Source: Panagrolaimus kolymaensis
Lineage: Eukaryota; Nematoda; Chromadorea; Rhabditida; Panagrolaimidae
DNA length: 64,000 nt
Assembly (NCBI GenBank): GCA_028622995.1
Contig: JAJQJQ010000007.1
Location: forward strand, 3,596,001 to 3,660,000
Direction: 5' to 3'
A program made the translations under genes and the position numbers. Positions within the stretch are counted from its first letter, which is position 1. Each line of letters starts with the position of its first letter. Positions 34,185 to 49,100 of the stretch are shown here, piece after piece. The notes beneath the pieces were generated by a model. It was not told where the DNA came from. It saw only the letters and a program-made list of their open reading frames with translations, and made no database searches.

Positions 34185-37100
34185 ATGGTATCCTATTTTG
34201 GTCATCGACGACGTCCAATGGTTTTTCGTAAAACCACTAATGATAGCAACAATCGAGGTGGAGATGAAGCTAATGCTGGTGCTTCCACAACAACCACCAC
34301 CCAACGAAAACGACCATTTGATGCATTTTTAACTGCTGCATTTACCGCAGTTTTAGTAAGTTACTTTTATATTATTATGATGTTTACTTTTTATGCAAAA
34401 AAACTTTCTTCTTTTTTTCTGATGGGTTTTACTTAAAGTTTTTGCAATTCCTCTGCTTCTTCTTGTGCTACTTATTCTTTTTTTTTAGAACTGTTTTCAC
34501 TTTTTATAATTTTTCCTAATTGGTTCTCTTATTTTCTTTTACGTATTTTTCTCATTCATAAAAAAAATTTATTGTCTGTTGAAAGGAGGATGTGGAAGGC
34601 TGAGATGACACCTTGGAATGATCATGATGATGACCTTGATGAGAGCGTGCCTGCCATTGCATAAACTTCTTCTAATTTCTTTTTTCCCATCTTTCACTTT
34701 TTTGAAAAGTAATTTGTCTTTTCTTCTTTCTATTTAAGCTTAAATTAATCAAGTGCACTTTTTTGAATGCCATTGGTTGAAACTGGTTATCTAACTCTCC
34801 AAATTTTTTCCCATTAAAAAATGCATTGAGGGCTACTTTCAGTCAATAAAGTTTTTGACAAAAAATAGTTTTCTGTGCTTTTGACCATTAGCTTTTTATT
34901 TTTTACTTTTTTTTCTTGTAAAATAAATTTTTTTAAAGTGAGACTTTTTTTCTTCATATTTATTCAACAACAAAAAAGTATCGTTGCCAACAGCACAAAG
35001 AAAAAAGAGAAGGATTTTATCCTTTGCTCCAAAAAAAGAAGGAATTCATTCAGTTTGCTTGAATGCTTTTTTTACTTTCTCTTTCTTTCGGCTTTTTTGC
35101 TTTACCTTGAAAGTCGTGTTGGTTGCCATCGTTGTGTGTGGCATCATTGCTTGCATATATGTTTTTTTCGCGGCTGTCTAAACTTTTCTACTTCAAAGAC
35201 TACCTTCCAAGGACATAAAGGACATAAATTTGTACCTCATTTTTGGCTTGAATAAAAGCTTCATTTTTTTGTTTATTGTTTTCATATTTTCTGGCTTTAC
35301 GTTCGAATGTTAAAGGTGTTGTTTTATTTCTTCGGCTGCTTTTATCTCACCTGTTTTTTAACCCTTTATTATTTTAGTTAAAACCTTTAATTCAAAAGAC
35401 TTTGTTGTTTTAACCTTTAAAAACTTAATTATTTTCTAAAATTATAATTTCTTCTAACTTTATTGATTCCAAAAATACAATGTCTTATTATTCCTTTAAT
35501 AAAAAAATAAACTTTAGTTTTTTTTTTCATTTCCGTTGTTGATTCTGAAATAATAATACAAAATTGTACAAAAGAATGCAATTGCCTTTTTTTGACGTAC
35601 AAAAATAATCTGATTCATTTAAAAAAATATTACATTCAACGTCGGCGGCGGCATTTTTTCGATCCTTAAAAAATTTATTTTTACTAAACAAAAAACAAAA
35701 TAACGTTTTTATTTTAAAAGCAATTTACTATCCTCGGACGAGAAAATATAGAAAAGAAAATAACAAAAAAAAATTTCATTCTGTTGTTAATGTTTGTAAA
35801 GAAGATGTGCCACATGAATGAAGGATGGAAGAATGTGATTCTCAAATTCCTTTTTCTTTATTTTTTTCCTTTTTTAACTTACCAAAAAAATCATCATCAT
35901 CGCGCAAGTGTGTTCTTGCCTTTCTTTCTCTCGACAAAAAGCTTTTTCTCTCGACTGCCTTTATGCTTTATTTTTACCTTGCAAACTGATTCTCCTCGAT
36001 TTTGTTGATTGACTCACTCACCTCACTTTTTTGCTGCCAGTGTTTTTGTTGTTAGTTGTGGAGAGGAGAAAGAAATAAGTAAATATTGCTTCAATTCTTC
36101 TTCAATGAAGCTTTTTTTCATCGACCGGAAAAATAATGGTGGTCAATCATTTTGAAGAAGGGTTTGAAACAAACAAACAAAAAATATGAAGAAAGACAAA
36201 AACATCTTTTTAAACCACCAACATTTTTTGCATTTTTTTGCTACAAACATTATTTTGTTTAATGCGTTATAATCAAATTATTTAACCCTTATAAAATCCA
36301 TAAATTTACAAACATGAAAAACTATTTATTTTTTCATATATTTTTTTTCTACAATTTTTTTGTATGTTTTTCTCCTTCCACCATCTATCTAATGCATGCA
36401 TCCCTCTATTTTATGTTAGACCCATTTATTTTTTCTCCTTCCTTGATTTCCCTTCCACATTATTTAAGAAGCCGTGGAGAAGCGTTAAACTGTTTGCTTA
36501 AGCCATGTTTTTCTTCGGGTTTTTTTCTTCTTTTGTTTGTAAATATTTTTACGTTTTTTTCTCTTTCTTCTGTTGTTGAATTAATTTTTTTTTCATGGCT
36601 TTTGTAAACCCATCAAACGTTCATTTTTTCGGGAAAAAACTATTTTTTGAGAGATAAACGACAGCCGAGAGATTTTTATTTATTTGAAAAGAAGGGAACG
36701 TGTCCAAATATTTGTGTCTCTTGACTTTGAATCAATTATGTAAAAGAAATTTTATATTTTTTCTGTAATTATTGATTAATTGTCGGGAGAGAAGAAAGCT
36801 TTGATTTTGGTATTCGTCAATTTCCTCCTATCTTGAAGGGGACTGAGAGGAGGTGAATCCACTTGAATTGACGTTCGCACACACGCAGACAACCTCTTGA
36901 ATATCGCTTTTTATAAAATACTTTTTTAAATTCGCTACTTTCAAATTTATTTTTAATGTTTCTAAAATGGTTTAAAATTTTTAGTTTTTCTATTTATATT
37001 TATAAATGTAGCTAATTCAGCTAAATGTTTTTCCATAAAATTAATAAAATTCAAAAGTATTTTTGTATCTTCCGCGATGGTTCAGTAGCTTAAAAATTGA

Positions 37101-40100
37101 TATCTCGGTTTATTAGTATTTGTGTCCTCTTTAAGTTATTTTTTAAAGCAAAACTTAAAACTTATTCATCAACTTTTTTTTTTCGCATCGTAATTTTAAA
37201 GACTTTTAATTTTAACAGTATTAGTTTCAAACTTTTTTAAATTTTAAGTAAATGCATAATTTGAGTCTTTATTATTTTTGTAAGCAATCTTTTTGAAACA
37301 GCTTTGGAGTCAATATCTTTAAAGGAAAAAAAGAACTCACTTATTCAATCATGTTTTAGTCGTGTTTATTATTATTGCTGTTTCTAAGAGGGCACTTCAC
37401 CTTCTTCTTTTTTTTGCACACTTCCGCCAGTGAATCTACGACGATCTTCACCAGCGTATGTCTTTTGATGCCACCATCCATCATCTTACAATTTCTCCCT
37501 CTTTCTCTCCTCATCTTGCGCATTCATGACCTCAACAAATAATTGCATTTTTTCACGTTAAAAATCCGGAACATTCATAATTTTTTTATTTCCTAAGGGA
37601 AGCAACGACAGAAGCTAGAAGCCAACTAATAATATTATTTTTTCCAGGCAGTACTTTTTGTTTGGAGAATATTTTTTTTTGATAAAAAGCGTACTCCTTC
37701 CATTGAAGCTTCTTCCTCATCATCCTCATCTTCTTCTAGCGATGGTGAAGAAACAGTGAGTGATATGTCTGATAACGAAGAATCAAAATATCCTATAAAA
37801 ATGCCACAAGTTGGTTCACCAGAATCTCCAAAGGCTTCAATGAAGAGTGTTTCAACTTTGCTTGAAACAGATTCCATTCCAACTTCACCTGGACGACCTT
37901 CGACGGCGCCACCACCTGTGCCAAAATTGGCTTCATCCTCTGAAGAAATGGAAAAGCTTGGAAATCTAGAAACAACAACAGAAACTCAAGAATCCCCGCC
38001 AATTGTGATAAATACTTTTGGAGTTCAAAAAGAAATTGAAGAAGCTCGACTTCGTGAACTAATGGCTCAAGGTAAAGCTGAAGATGAAGAAGCTGGTGAA
38101 GAAGTTGGTTGGTCACCCAATAATCAGCCAGATATTTTTATGTTTGGTGGTCCCGGTCTTATTCAATTTGTTTCTTCCACATCAGGGCCTTCATTAGATC
38201 CCAACGCATATGGAGGTTATCTCGATGCCATCACTGAAGTAAGTTATTAACGTTGCTGCAGCTACCTTGACCCGCCGCCTGACTCAATGGCAAACGGCGA
38301 CGACGATGGTCAATCAATAGCTTTCTTTTCTTTTTTTTTGCCGTGCCAACAAAAAAGGGCAAAAAAGGCAGACAGCAACAAAAAAAACACAAATACCTTA
38401 TTTGACCCGAACTCGTTTGCTTTCTTTCACTCTGTCTCTTGACCTTTCTTAACCGTTTTTTATTCTTTTTTTGTTGTTGCAGGAAGACAGCGACGATCTT
38501 CGAAGTCAAAGTAGCGCTTCATCACATCATTTTGGATCTTCATCAGCTCAATCATCCGTTCGAGCTCCATCAGCTGACGTTGTAGAACAAGTGGATGCTC
38601 GAATCACAACAGTTTTAGGCGGTGGCAAAGACAGTGAAGAAGATTCTGATAAAGAAACTATTCAAGAAAAACACGAAATTTCTTCACAAAAATCTGAAGC
38701 TAACGAAGAAACTCCAGTTTTAAGTCGACGTGAATCAGGCCCAGAATTATTATCGGAAGCTGAAGAATCACTTCCTGAATCAGAAAACTTTATGTTTCCA
38801 AGAATTACCGCAGTTGCGGCTGCCGCTGAAGCAGAAGCCGAACAAAAGAAGGTGAGTCATAGATAGAAAATTATTATTCAAAAAAACATTCCATCATCAA
38901 AATCGATTAAGTCGAACCTGAAATTTCATATAAAAAAAGACGAGGCTCTATCGTGTTTTTCATATTTATAACAAAAAATAAATAACCCTTTTTTATTCTT
39001 TTCCTTTTTTGGAACTCATAAAAATTTTGGTTTAATATATTTATTTTCACATGCATCGTCGGGGATTGCTTTTGAATGGTGAAAACAAACTGATTTTTAT
39101 TTTCATATTTTTTTGTACACAAAAAATTGTGTAACAATTGAAAAATGAAATGTGATTCTTTTATTTATAATTGCATCTTTTTTCTCCCATATTTGGAAAA
39201 AAAGGTTGGGTATACATAGTTAAAGATGTTGGTTGTAAAAAAAGCGAGTAATGTATGTTACGGCTAATAAGGTTTTGATGTAACAAAAAAAAAATTAGAT
39301 TTAAATATTTATTTATTGTAAAAAAAGTAAACCACGAGTAATTTTTTTGAATCGTGCCCTTATTTTTGGGGTAAAAAACTTTTTCATTGTTTTTGTAAAA
39401 TTTATTCGCATTAATTTTACAAATAAAATAAAAATTTAATTTCAGATGGAAGCTGATCGTGATCCGGCAGAAGTCATTGTTCAATCCAAAACTCATTTCA
39501 CCCATATTGAGCCTAAAAATGATAATCAAAAGTTAGTTTCTTTCTATCTTTTTTCTCTTAAAATTTTTGCTAAAATTGCTAAACAACTGTACTAATTTTT
39601 CGATGAAGCAATTCTCACATTGGTTTCTTATAAAACATGGAAATGCCGAGTGTCTGTGTTATTTTTTTTGTTTTGTTTTCAAAACGCCTTCTTCTAAAAC
39701 ATGGCGCAAAAATGCATCAGAATAAAAAAAAACGATGATTCATGCGTTCTTTTTCTTCTAAAGTTTTTTCTTTCCATGCAAAAATAGAGAAAAATGTTTC
39801 TTTTCTCTTCCCACTTTTAAAAAAAATTAAATATCAACCTTATTTTTCCGTCAATTAAACAACACCTTTCTTTGCCTTTTTTCCCGACAACGGTCTTCTA
39901 ACTGAATTGAACATTTTGTAATTTATTTTTTCTTTTCGAAAATCAATGAATGAATCGTTCTTCGAAAATTTTTCTGCTTTCTTGAGATAGAAATCTGTTG
40001 CTTTTTTTACAATCACTAAGAAGATGGGAGAAATAGTATTGTTTGTTTCTGTTGCTGCAGCCAGCATACATACATTTATATTGACACATTTCCACGCTTG

Positions 40101-43100
40101 CTTGACCGTTCGAGAATGAGCAAACGAGAGCGAGAAAGCGACAATCCCTTTTACGGAGCCGCCACAATCACACCACAAAAGTTTCCCGCTGTGCCACGAA
40201 TAAAAAAAATATAAAGTGTTGCAATGAAGGAATTGCTTTAGTTTTTAAGAATTCTATTTTTTCTCCACTTTTTTTTATTATTCACCCTAAAGAAGGAAGG
40301 AAGGTAGTTGACAAAAGTGTTATATAAAAAAATATAAAATCAAAAAAGCTTTGTTGTCTTTTCTTTTCCGTCTCTTCTTTTTTTATATTTGCCTCTTGCT
40401 GGATGCTGCAACTATCAACCTGTTTTTTTTCCAAGTTAAAGCAAGCAGCATTTCCTTAAACAGGTCTTTACTCAAATTGTCCCTCATAGAAAAAAATGCC
40501 TCCTTTATGGGTAAAATAATTGTTTGAAATCTTTTACCGCTTTATTCGATTTTATTTAATAATTCTTTATATATAAGGGAAACAGCAACCCATGACCTTG
40601 AATTTTGGAAGCTAATTTAGCTAAATTCTAATAAACTAAAGTTTTATAAAAAAACTTAGTCATGGTTTTCAACGGGGATGCAAAATCAGAAAAAAATTGC
40701 GATAAATTTAATTATTTTCGAAGAAATTATTGCTTCACAAATTTATTTTTGCAAAAGTTAAATTTTAAAGAACTTCTAACTAGAAGTCTAAAAAATTCCT
40801 TTTTTTCGTTTCTTAAACCTCCAAATCTTCTGAATTTAACCTTTTATTCTTGTTTATTAGTGATCTTGTTACAAGCGAGAAAAAAAAGGTAAAAATGTAA
40901 ATTGACTCCATTCTCATTTTCTTGGCAACCAAAATCACTGACTTCAAAAGTGGACCTTTTACTTACATTTGCTTCCATTTCAATCCTTAAAAAGCCTTAT
41001 TTATTTCACGCTTTCTCAGAATTTTTACTTTCATCCCTTGTGGCTAAATTACTTCTCTAACGACAAACAGTCTGTCTCTAAAATAAATTGTACAACTACC
41101 GAAAAAGAAACCTCAGTTCCGGCAAAAATTGTTGGGTGTTTCTTTTGCTATTTTTCGGCTTAAGCTTTATTTTCAGGTGACCAATAATATGTATGTATGT
41201 ATTTTTTTGCGCGCATTCTATTCTCCCTCGTTTTTTCCCTTTTCTTTTTTTCATTCAAAAAGTGGCATTGAATTGAAAAATAAAAATAAAATTTAATTTT
41301 CGTCAAAAATTCTTTCATGAATTTTTTTGTGTATGTTTTTATATTCAAAAATTTTAGACCCCTAAAAAATGCTCTTATCGTCGATGAAAATCATTTAATC
41401 GATAACGGGCTTTTTCCCTTCATTTTTGTTTAACGACTCTTTTTGGAAAAACAAGAAGTTTTCTTTTTTATTAACATAAAAAACTTGTTTTTTTGTTTGT
41501 TTGGATCCCCGCCAAAAAAATTACCTTGTTGACCTTGATTTTGTTTTTCTATTTTTAGTTAAATTTTGTAAAAAATTTAAATAAACCCAATTTTTCTTTT
41601 TTCAGCGACGAAAGCCGCGTTTCAAGTACCTCTGTTTCCATCGAATTTGATAATTCACGTGATTCCCTTCTTGATCAATCCATTTGTTCAAATCCAAGAG
41701 ACGAAACAGCCATATTAGCTCATTTCGCGGCTCCAAATACTATGGAACATCGGGAAGCCGCCAAAGCTAAGGAGGAAAAGCCTGATGATAGCTTTGATGA
41801 AGATAATCTTCCACCGCCACCATTACCATCTGTGCCTCCACCCCCTTTGAATGAATCCACGGAAAGTTCAGATGGGCCACCACCTCCACCAGAGATTTTA
41901 AGAAAACATAACGAAATGGAAACTCATGAAATTGTAACCACCAAACCTGATGAATCGCTGAAAGAAGCAAATAAACCTGAACCCGAAGAAATTGTTATTG
42001 ATGCAACTGAAGATGATCAAACTAAAGAGGCAGAAAAAAAGGTAGAGGAAGAAAATAAAATACATGAAGAGAAGCAGTCAGAAGAAATCAAAGAACCTGA
42101 AAGGCCCAAAACCATTGCTGATTCTAAATCAAAGCCCACTGGTGATCTCAGTTCTCCAGAACGCCTTTCATCCCTTCTTTATGGCTATGATAGTGGTGGA
42201 TTGACTCCACTTGGATGGCAATATCGAAAGACTAGCCCAGATGAAGCCAATAAAGAAAATTCAACAAAAACCACGACCTCTACAACATATAAATTTGGTG
42301 ATCCCGTTTCAAGTGTTCTTTCAAGACCCATGCTCACCGATTCTTCATATTATTCTTCAACTCCAATGTATACGGTTGAAGAACGAACCACATTTAAACG
42401 TGAAACATTTGGAAATCCATATGATGTGGATTTGGAGCGATCCAGTCGAAGGCTAGCTCGCTATGGCCAAACTTATGCTGATGCTCCTTTAAGTTATATG
42501 TCAAGCGCTGATGCCAAAGGTAAGCTTGAATTCTTTAATTTAAATATTTTATCAAATAATTATCGTATAGTAAGAGGAAGTTCTGTTATTACAAGATACT
42601 TTATTTTACGATACGATTATTTTTTATTTCTAAACGTTAGTTAAGTGCCGCTTTTTTTTAAAATTATTAAAATTAAATTTATTTCTTGTTTTAAAAAAAT
42701 TCATAAAAATTATGCAAAAAGAAAATATTCACGTTTTTCTATTCACTTCATGAGTTCCAGTCTTTTGTTCATGCGCAGGCGAGAGAGATTAGCGCTTTTT
42801 ATTAAAGCCAACCAGCAACCTTCATTCCATCTATCCCTCTTCCCCCATTTTTTTGTTTATTTCGTTATTATTGCGCGTTTGTTTTACTTTTTTTGACCGG
42901 TCATTTTTGCGTAAAAAATTTTTCCTTTTTGCGTCCTCGTTATTTTTGTTGTTTTTATTGTTGAAAAAAAGAGAAGAGAAGTGAGAGTTAATATTCATTC
43001 AGCTGCATCAGCAGCAACCGCAGGTAGCAACAACAATAATAAAAACCAACGGTGGTAACAAAAGGTGAAGGTGGTGCACCCATGCGAAGTCTCTCCTCTC

Positions 43101-46100
43101 TTCGTTTATGGTGGCAGTAGTGATGATGGTGGTAAAAAGCGGTCATTGTCGGATTAGGAGGAGGCACGCTGGCTTTTCTTTCTTTCTTCTCTTTACTTTT
43201 GCGCAGCAGCGGCAACAATTTTCAAAATACCTCCCAAAAAGGGAAATAATGTTTTTATGGCAAGGTCATTTTACGGTTATGCCGAAAGTAATATATACAC
43301 ATTGATTTTTTAAAGAGCTTTTTTATACATATCTTTAAGATGAGCGGATGATATTCATAGTTTTAGAAAAAAAGAGGATTGGTGGAGGTTGTTTTGATAC
43401 CTTTTTTTACTTTTTAAACTTTCCATAGGATTTTATGGCGAGCTTAAATTTACTATTGGACTGCTTAAATTATTTTATAAGATTTTATCTTTCTCAACCA
43501 TTAAAAAATCAAAAATATCAGGATGCCATTTTAAACTTCTTTTTTTGAAACCTATAATTTTCCCTCTATTTCCCTTTTTTTATGATTATTGCCTTTCTTA
43601 TTCTTATCTTCACCTCCACCCAGAAGAAAAAAGAAGAGTTACCGTCCTTGAAAGTAATGTCCTTCTTCTATTTTTTTTTCTTCTTTTTCATTAATCAAGA
43701 TCTCCCTCCATTTTTTTACAAGCATTTTATTTTTCATTACATTCTTCCTTGATTGATTTTCACTTTTTTGATGTGCGCATTCAAAAATGTTGCTGATGTA
43801 GCAACAAACAACATGGGACGTGTCTCATTTTTTCCTCCTTTCATGGAAACTTTAAAAAAAGGAAGATGTTGTATTTTTTTTTTTGCAGTGACGATGCGCA
43901 CAATTTGTTTTTATATTTTTTAATACTTTTTTTTATTACTGCAACATCAGATTTGTTTCTGATCATTTCTTCCATAAAACCTGGCAAAGGAATGTTTTCT
44001 ATGAAAACAAAAAAATAAAAGAAAAAAGCTTTAAAAAAAGTTTAATGATTTAACCGCGTTATTGTTGACGAATAATTTTTTTGTCAACCCAACTTGGAAT
44101 TTTTTTTATTCTTCTTCTTTCCCTCATATTTTACTCGGTAAACAGTTCGTCGTCCATATACAAACACACATAGGCAAGGACTTCCGAGTTATTTTTATTG
44201 TTGACAGCGACATCAGCAGCGTCAACCATCACGTTTGTTGATGGCTCAATTTTCGTTCTCTCTCTCTCTCTTTCTCTTCTCTTTACCTTGCAACCAACCT
44301 TTTGGCCCACAAAAACAAACAACATCACAAAAATCTAACCAACGTTTTGTTTTTGATGGTAATCGGACATTAAGTAAAAAAGTAAATCGAAAGCAAATGA
44401 TTCGAATTAAAAAGAGAATTCTAATCGATTTTTGAATCTTCACTTATAAAATAAATCCATGATTTTATTATTTAATTAAATTCTTCAAATTTTTCCCATT
44501 CTCTTTTCTATCTCTTCTGAAAGCGTGTCAAATAATTTATTTTCGCTCAGCAAAATCTCACTACATTGAAAAATAAAACAAAAGGATTATCAATTTTCCA
44601 AATTTATTTCAATAATTTCTATTTTTTAGAAATGGAAGTGCCTCATTCCGAGGTTCCACCACATTTAAGTCAGCCTCAAACACAAAGGGTGAGTTTTTTC
44701 TTTATTTATTTTTTCCCCAATTTTTTATTAGGATTATTATCTTTTTTTTTTTTTGCAATATTATATTTTTAACGCTTAATTAATTTTTATTTTACCTTTC
44801 CATTTTTTGTTTTCTTATTCATTTTTGGTCACAAAGAAATACGACTTTGTGGTTGTTATTTTAAGACTTTGTTTGCTCTGACATCGAGCTTTTCCTCCCC
44901 AATTTTTTTTTCATTTTTCTTTAAGGTTTTTGGAAAAATTCATGGTCAGGTTTTTAATATTTTTTAAGAGTTTCCTTTTTGTTTTATCGTTTAGTTTTAC
45001 AACTTTGAGCTTTTGTTTGCGCAACTTTTTGAAGAGAGATTATTTTTAGTTTTGAAAAAAGTCACTTTTCGTCAAGTTTTTTTTGACAAAATTCCAAATC
45101 TCCTGCTGTGAGGTTTAAAAACATGAAAATCAGGATTCTCTCGCATTTATCATTTTTAATTATTCCCTAAAACTAGGGTTTTTTAATTTAAAGAAAAAAG
45201 ATTTTCTCATTTTTTGTTGTTGAAATTTTAGGTTGATTGATCAGCCTCAAAATCGCAAAAATTAATTCAGCCATGATGCCTGGAATTTTTTCTTTCTCTT
45301 GAAGCTGAACTGTGCTTATTTACATATTGCTTTTTATTTCTTAACAATTCAAGAATGCAACGTTTATAGCCTTTTACTCCTTTAAGCCGCTAATATCACG
45401 CTAGCCTTTAATCCAAAGTACGGTAGTTGCTTTTCTGCAATCTCTTCTATTTTTAGTGAAAACACAATTAATTATTATTTTTTTACTTTACGTTTTTATG
45501 TTTTAAAAAATTTCATTCAAGAAAAAAGTATACATTCTTTCTTTTTTCGTTGTACCGATAAAAGATTCAGTTCCAAAAAATATGAAATATTCCTTTGATG
45601 AATATGTTTGAACGAACGCAAGAAAAAAAAATACGACGCATTCAAGCATGTTTCTTTTTTTCATGAAAAAAATGTAAAACTTTCGAAGGCGTTAAACTTC
45701 GATGAATCAGATTCTCCGATTCCATTTTTTTCTGGCACCGAAAAAAAAAAAGAGTTTTGAGGCAAAGCAAAAAATACTTCATTGCATTGTTTTATTTGCA
45801 TCAACCAACGATAAGGTTGCGCTTGCTGCTGTTATTATTTTATTTTGTCGGCCTTGAAAATAAAAATTTTTATACAAAAGGAAAAATATTCTTCTCAAAA
45901 ATGACTGATATGAGTTATTTTGAAGAAGCTTTGAAACATTTAAAAGAGGTGAGTCTCCATTGATCTCTTTCGCTATCGAATATACATACATAGTACTCTT
46001 TTTTTTCATTTGGTGTGATGGAATTTTTTCATCAAAGAAAAAATTATTTTATTTTTTTGGTCATTTTCTTTCTTCTTTTCTTCTTTCGTTTTTTTTTATT

Positions 46101-49100
46101 CTTAAATCTGTCAATCTGTTGTTGGTCAAAAATGAAAAAGACATTTACGATTTTTGCGTGCATGAATGACCTTCATAAGAAAATCCAAGATGAAGAAAAA
46201 ATCGAGGAGCTGCCACAAAAAAGATTCATTTTTACATTGATTGTTTGTATTTTTTGACAGGCGTTCGGTTTTACTTTTTGACACAGGCAGTACCTCCTTT
46301 ATTTTTATTTAGGTATAAAAACAGTTTCAAAAATAGTAAACCAAAGATGTTTCAAGGAAAAAAGGAACGCGTTCGTTTTTGTGAGTGACCGGCGGCTGGT
46401 TGGTTGCTTGCTTTTGTTGTTACACGAAAATGAACCCAAAAGAAAAAAAATGTAAAGAGAATAATGCTGCAAACGCAACATCCATCTGTCGAGTAAACCT
46501 TACCTTTCTTTCTCTATATTTTATATATATTCAATATTTTTTGAGTATCAAATTTGTTTTTCTTGTCGTCGATGTTGTCGTTGTCGACGACGATGAGACA
46601 TGCCCGGAAGTTCTTACCTTTCCTCATCTTTCTTTTTTTCTTTTCTATTCTTCTGTAAGACTTTCGCGCAATGAATTTATTTTTTCTTCTTCTTGTATTT
46701 GCTTTTCCCTAAACAATTCTTCCCCATTGGTTCCCGATCAACGACCTCGCTTTATGCTTTTAACGTATTTTTCATCAAGGCTCTTCGTATTCTTCAACGA
46801 CCTCCGTTATTCTTCTTCTTTGATTGAAAAACTTTGTCTTCGTTTTTCATTTTTAGATTGAATAACAACATCATTCACGTTTTTCTGACAAAAAATTGAT
46901 CAAAATTATTTTTTGCTTACTATGTTTTTCTGTAAAAAAACAGTTTTTTATGCTTGATGTCGATGATATTTTTTGTTTATCTTAGGTTGCCAAAAAGAGT
47001 TGCTCTTGCTTGCTTGCAACCAAGCATGCAGCATCGATCAGTCATTCATTCGAGTCTTTAAGTTGTTGCATCTTAGTCACTTTAAAGTCAACTAAAAAAA
47101 ACCCGCCTATATTCACCCAATTTTTTACTAGTTTTTTCTCCTTCTTACATTTTCGGGATAAAATGAAGAAAACTTATGTTTATAACTCTTGTTTTTTAGA
47201 CAACTTACGCAGAATCGACCGGGTATCGAACAGACGCAGATACATCTCGTGATGATTTAATGTCAGATGCTGGTCGTAGATCACGTGCAACTGTTCGCGA
47301 AATCCCCGTACAACGTTCGCAATCCGCATTTAGTTATTCTCGCGCTCCCACAACTACTAACGGTTCAATGTTAGATTTTAAGACTCCTGGAGCTGGTGGA
47401 ACCGGCTGGACTACCACTCGATACGAAGCTGGAAATCCTGCTGGAGAAGAGTATTATCGAAGAGAAGTAAGTTTTCAAAAATTATTTCCAACTAATGAAT
47501 GAATAATTCTACGAATATTTAGGTCATGACACGTACTCTTGTAACTCGTTCAACAGAAGCTCTTTCACAGCAACCTTTGCCTGTGGCTCCACCACCTGTT
47601 GATGTATTCCGTCATTTGCCTGAACCGCGTGATGAAGTGACCCATGAATATATTACCAAATATTCTCGATCCGTTGAGGAAGAGGAACGTCGAATTCGTG
47701 AAAGCCAAGAACGTCGTCGGCAAGATGAAGAAGAGCGTCGACGTCGAGAAGAGGAAATTCGTCGACGCTTTGAACAAGAAGAAAATGAGCGTCTCGCTAA
47801 AATTCGAATGGAACGAGCAAGAATTGAAAAGGATTTGGAAGAACAAATTCTTGCCCGTGAAAGAATGGAGCGGGAAAGAATTGAAAAGGAACGCATTGAA
47901 CGTGAAGAAATTGAGCGTCGTCGTCGGGCTGAATGGGATCGATTAGAAAATGAACGTCGAGCAATAGAGGAACAAGAACTAGCCCGTCGTCGCGAGCTTG
48001 AAAGAATTGAAAAAGAGAGGCTTGAACGTGAAAGACTCGAAGTTGAAAGATTGGAACGGGAACGACTTGCTCGTGAACGGCTTGAACTTGAAAGATTCGA
48101 AAAGGAAAGAATTGAGCGGGAAAGAATTGAACGTGAAAGAATTGAAATTGAGCGGCTCGAAATTGAAAGAATTGAACGAATCAAACGTGAACAAATTGCA
48201 CGTGAACAACGTGAACGTGAGCGTGAAAAGCTTGAACTTGAGCGGCTTGAACGTGAGCGACTCGAAGCGGAAAGATTAGAGCGAGAACGAATAGAAAAAG
48301 AAAGACTTGAACGTGAAATTATCGAGCAACAGCGTCGTGAAGCTGAACAAAGGGAACGTGAGCGACGACAAGATGAAATGCGAGAAGCCCTTCGTCGAGA
48401 ACAGGAAGCTCGGGAACGTGAACTCATTGAAAAAGCTGAACGGGAAGCAGGTGAACGAGAAAGGCAAAGACGCATTCAAGAAAAGCTTGAATGGGATAGA
48501 TTAGAACGGCTTAGACTTGAACAAGAAAGGCTTGAAAGAGAAAAGGAAGAAGCTGTTCGCCGTGAAAGAGAAAGATTGGAAGAAGAACGTCGTGAACTTG
48601 AATTACTTGAAGCTAAAGTTACTGCTGATAAACGTCGTGAGCAAGAAAGACTCGAGGAAGAACGAAGAGAACGTGAAAGGCAGGAGCAAGAAAAGCGTGA
48701 GCGAGAAAAACGCGAACGTGAAAGGTTTGAGGCTGCTGAACGTGAAAGACTTCGTCGACTTGAAGAACAGCGAGAGCAAGAAAGACTTGCCGAGCTTGAA
48801 CGAAATGCAGCTGAACGTCGTGCCCTTCAAGCTATGGAAGGTCAAAGAGCTCGCGAACGGGAACAACTCGAACTTGAACGTCAAAGACTTATGGATATAG
48901 AAAAACTTGAAGCGGATCGACGAGAAAAAGAACGGTTAGTTTTTTTTTACCAAAAAAATCTTTGCTTTCGCTATTCCCATCCCTATTTATTTAATTGATA
49001 ACCTCCATTAACTCTTGCTTTCGCTTAACTTATTTTTTTCTTAATTTTGACAGCGATGACTCCAGATTGCTCGAGGAACGTCGTCTTGCCGAACTTCGTG

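Noticed and set aside
35110..35181. Membrane-helix-like segment ([14 protein letters not shown]) as an ajm-1 alternative exon
   Set aside because: The only acceptor (ttgaaag) would place it in a different phase from exon 1, and no good donor follows.
36314..36607. 97-residue hydrophobic ORF on +
   Set aside because: It lies inside the T-rich first intron of ajm-1, where T runs give Phe/Leu frames, and it lacks splice or family support.
47612..48475. 287-residue Ser/Arg-rich ORF on the minus strand
   Set aside because: It is the exact antisense of the Glu/Arg coiled-coil exon of ajm-1; such repeats leave the opposite strand open with SR-like codons.
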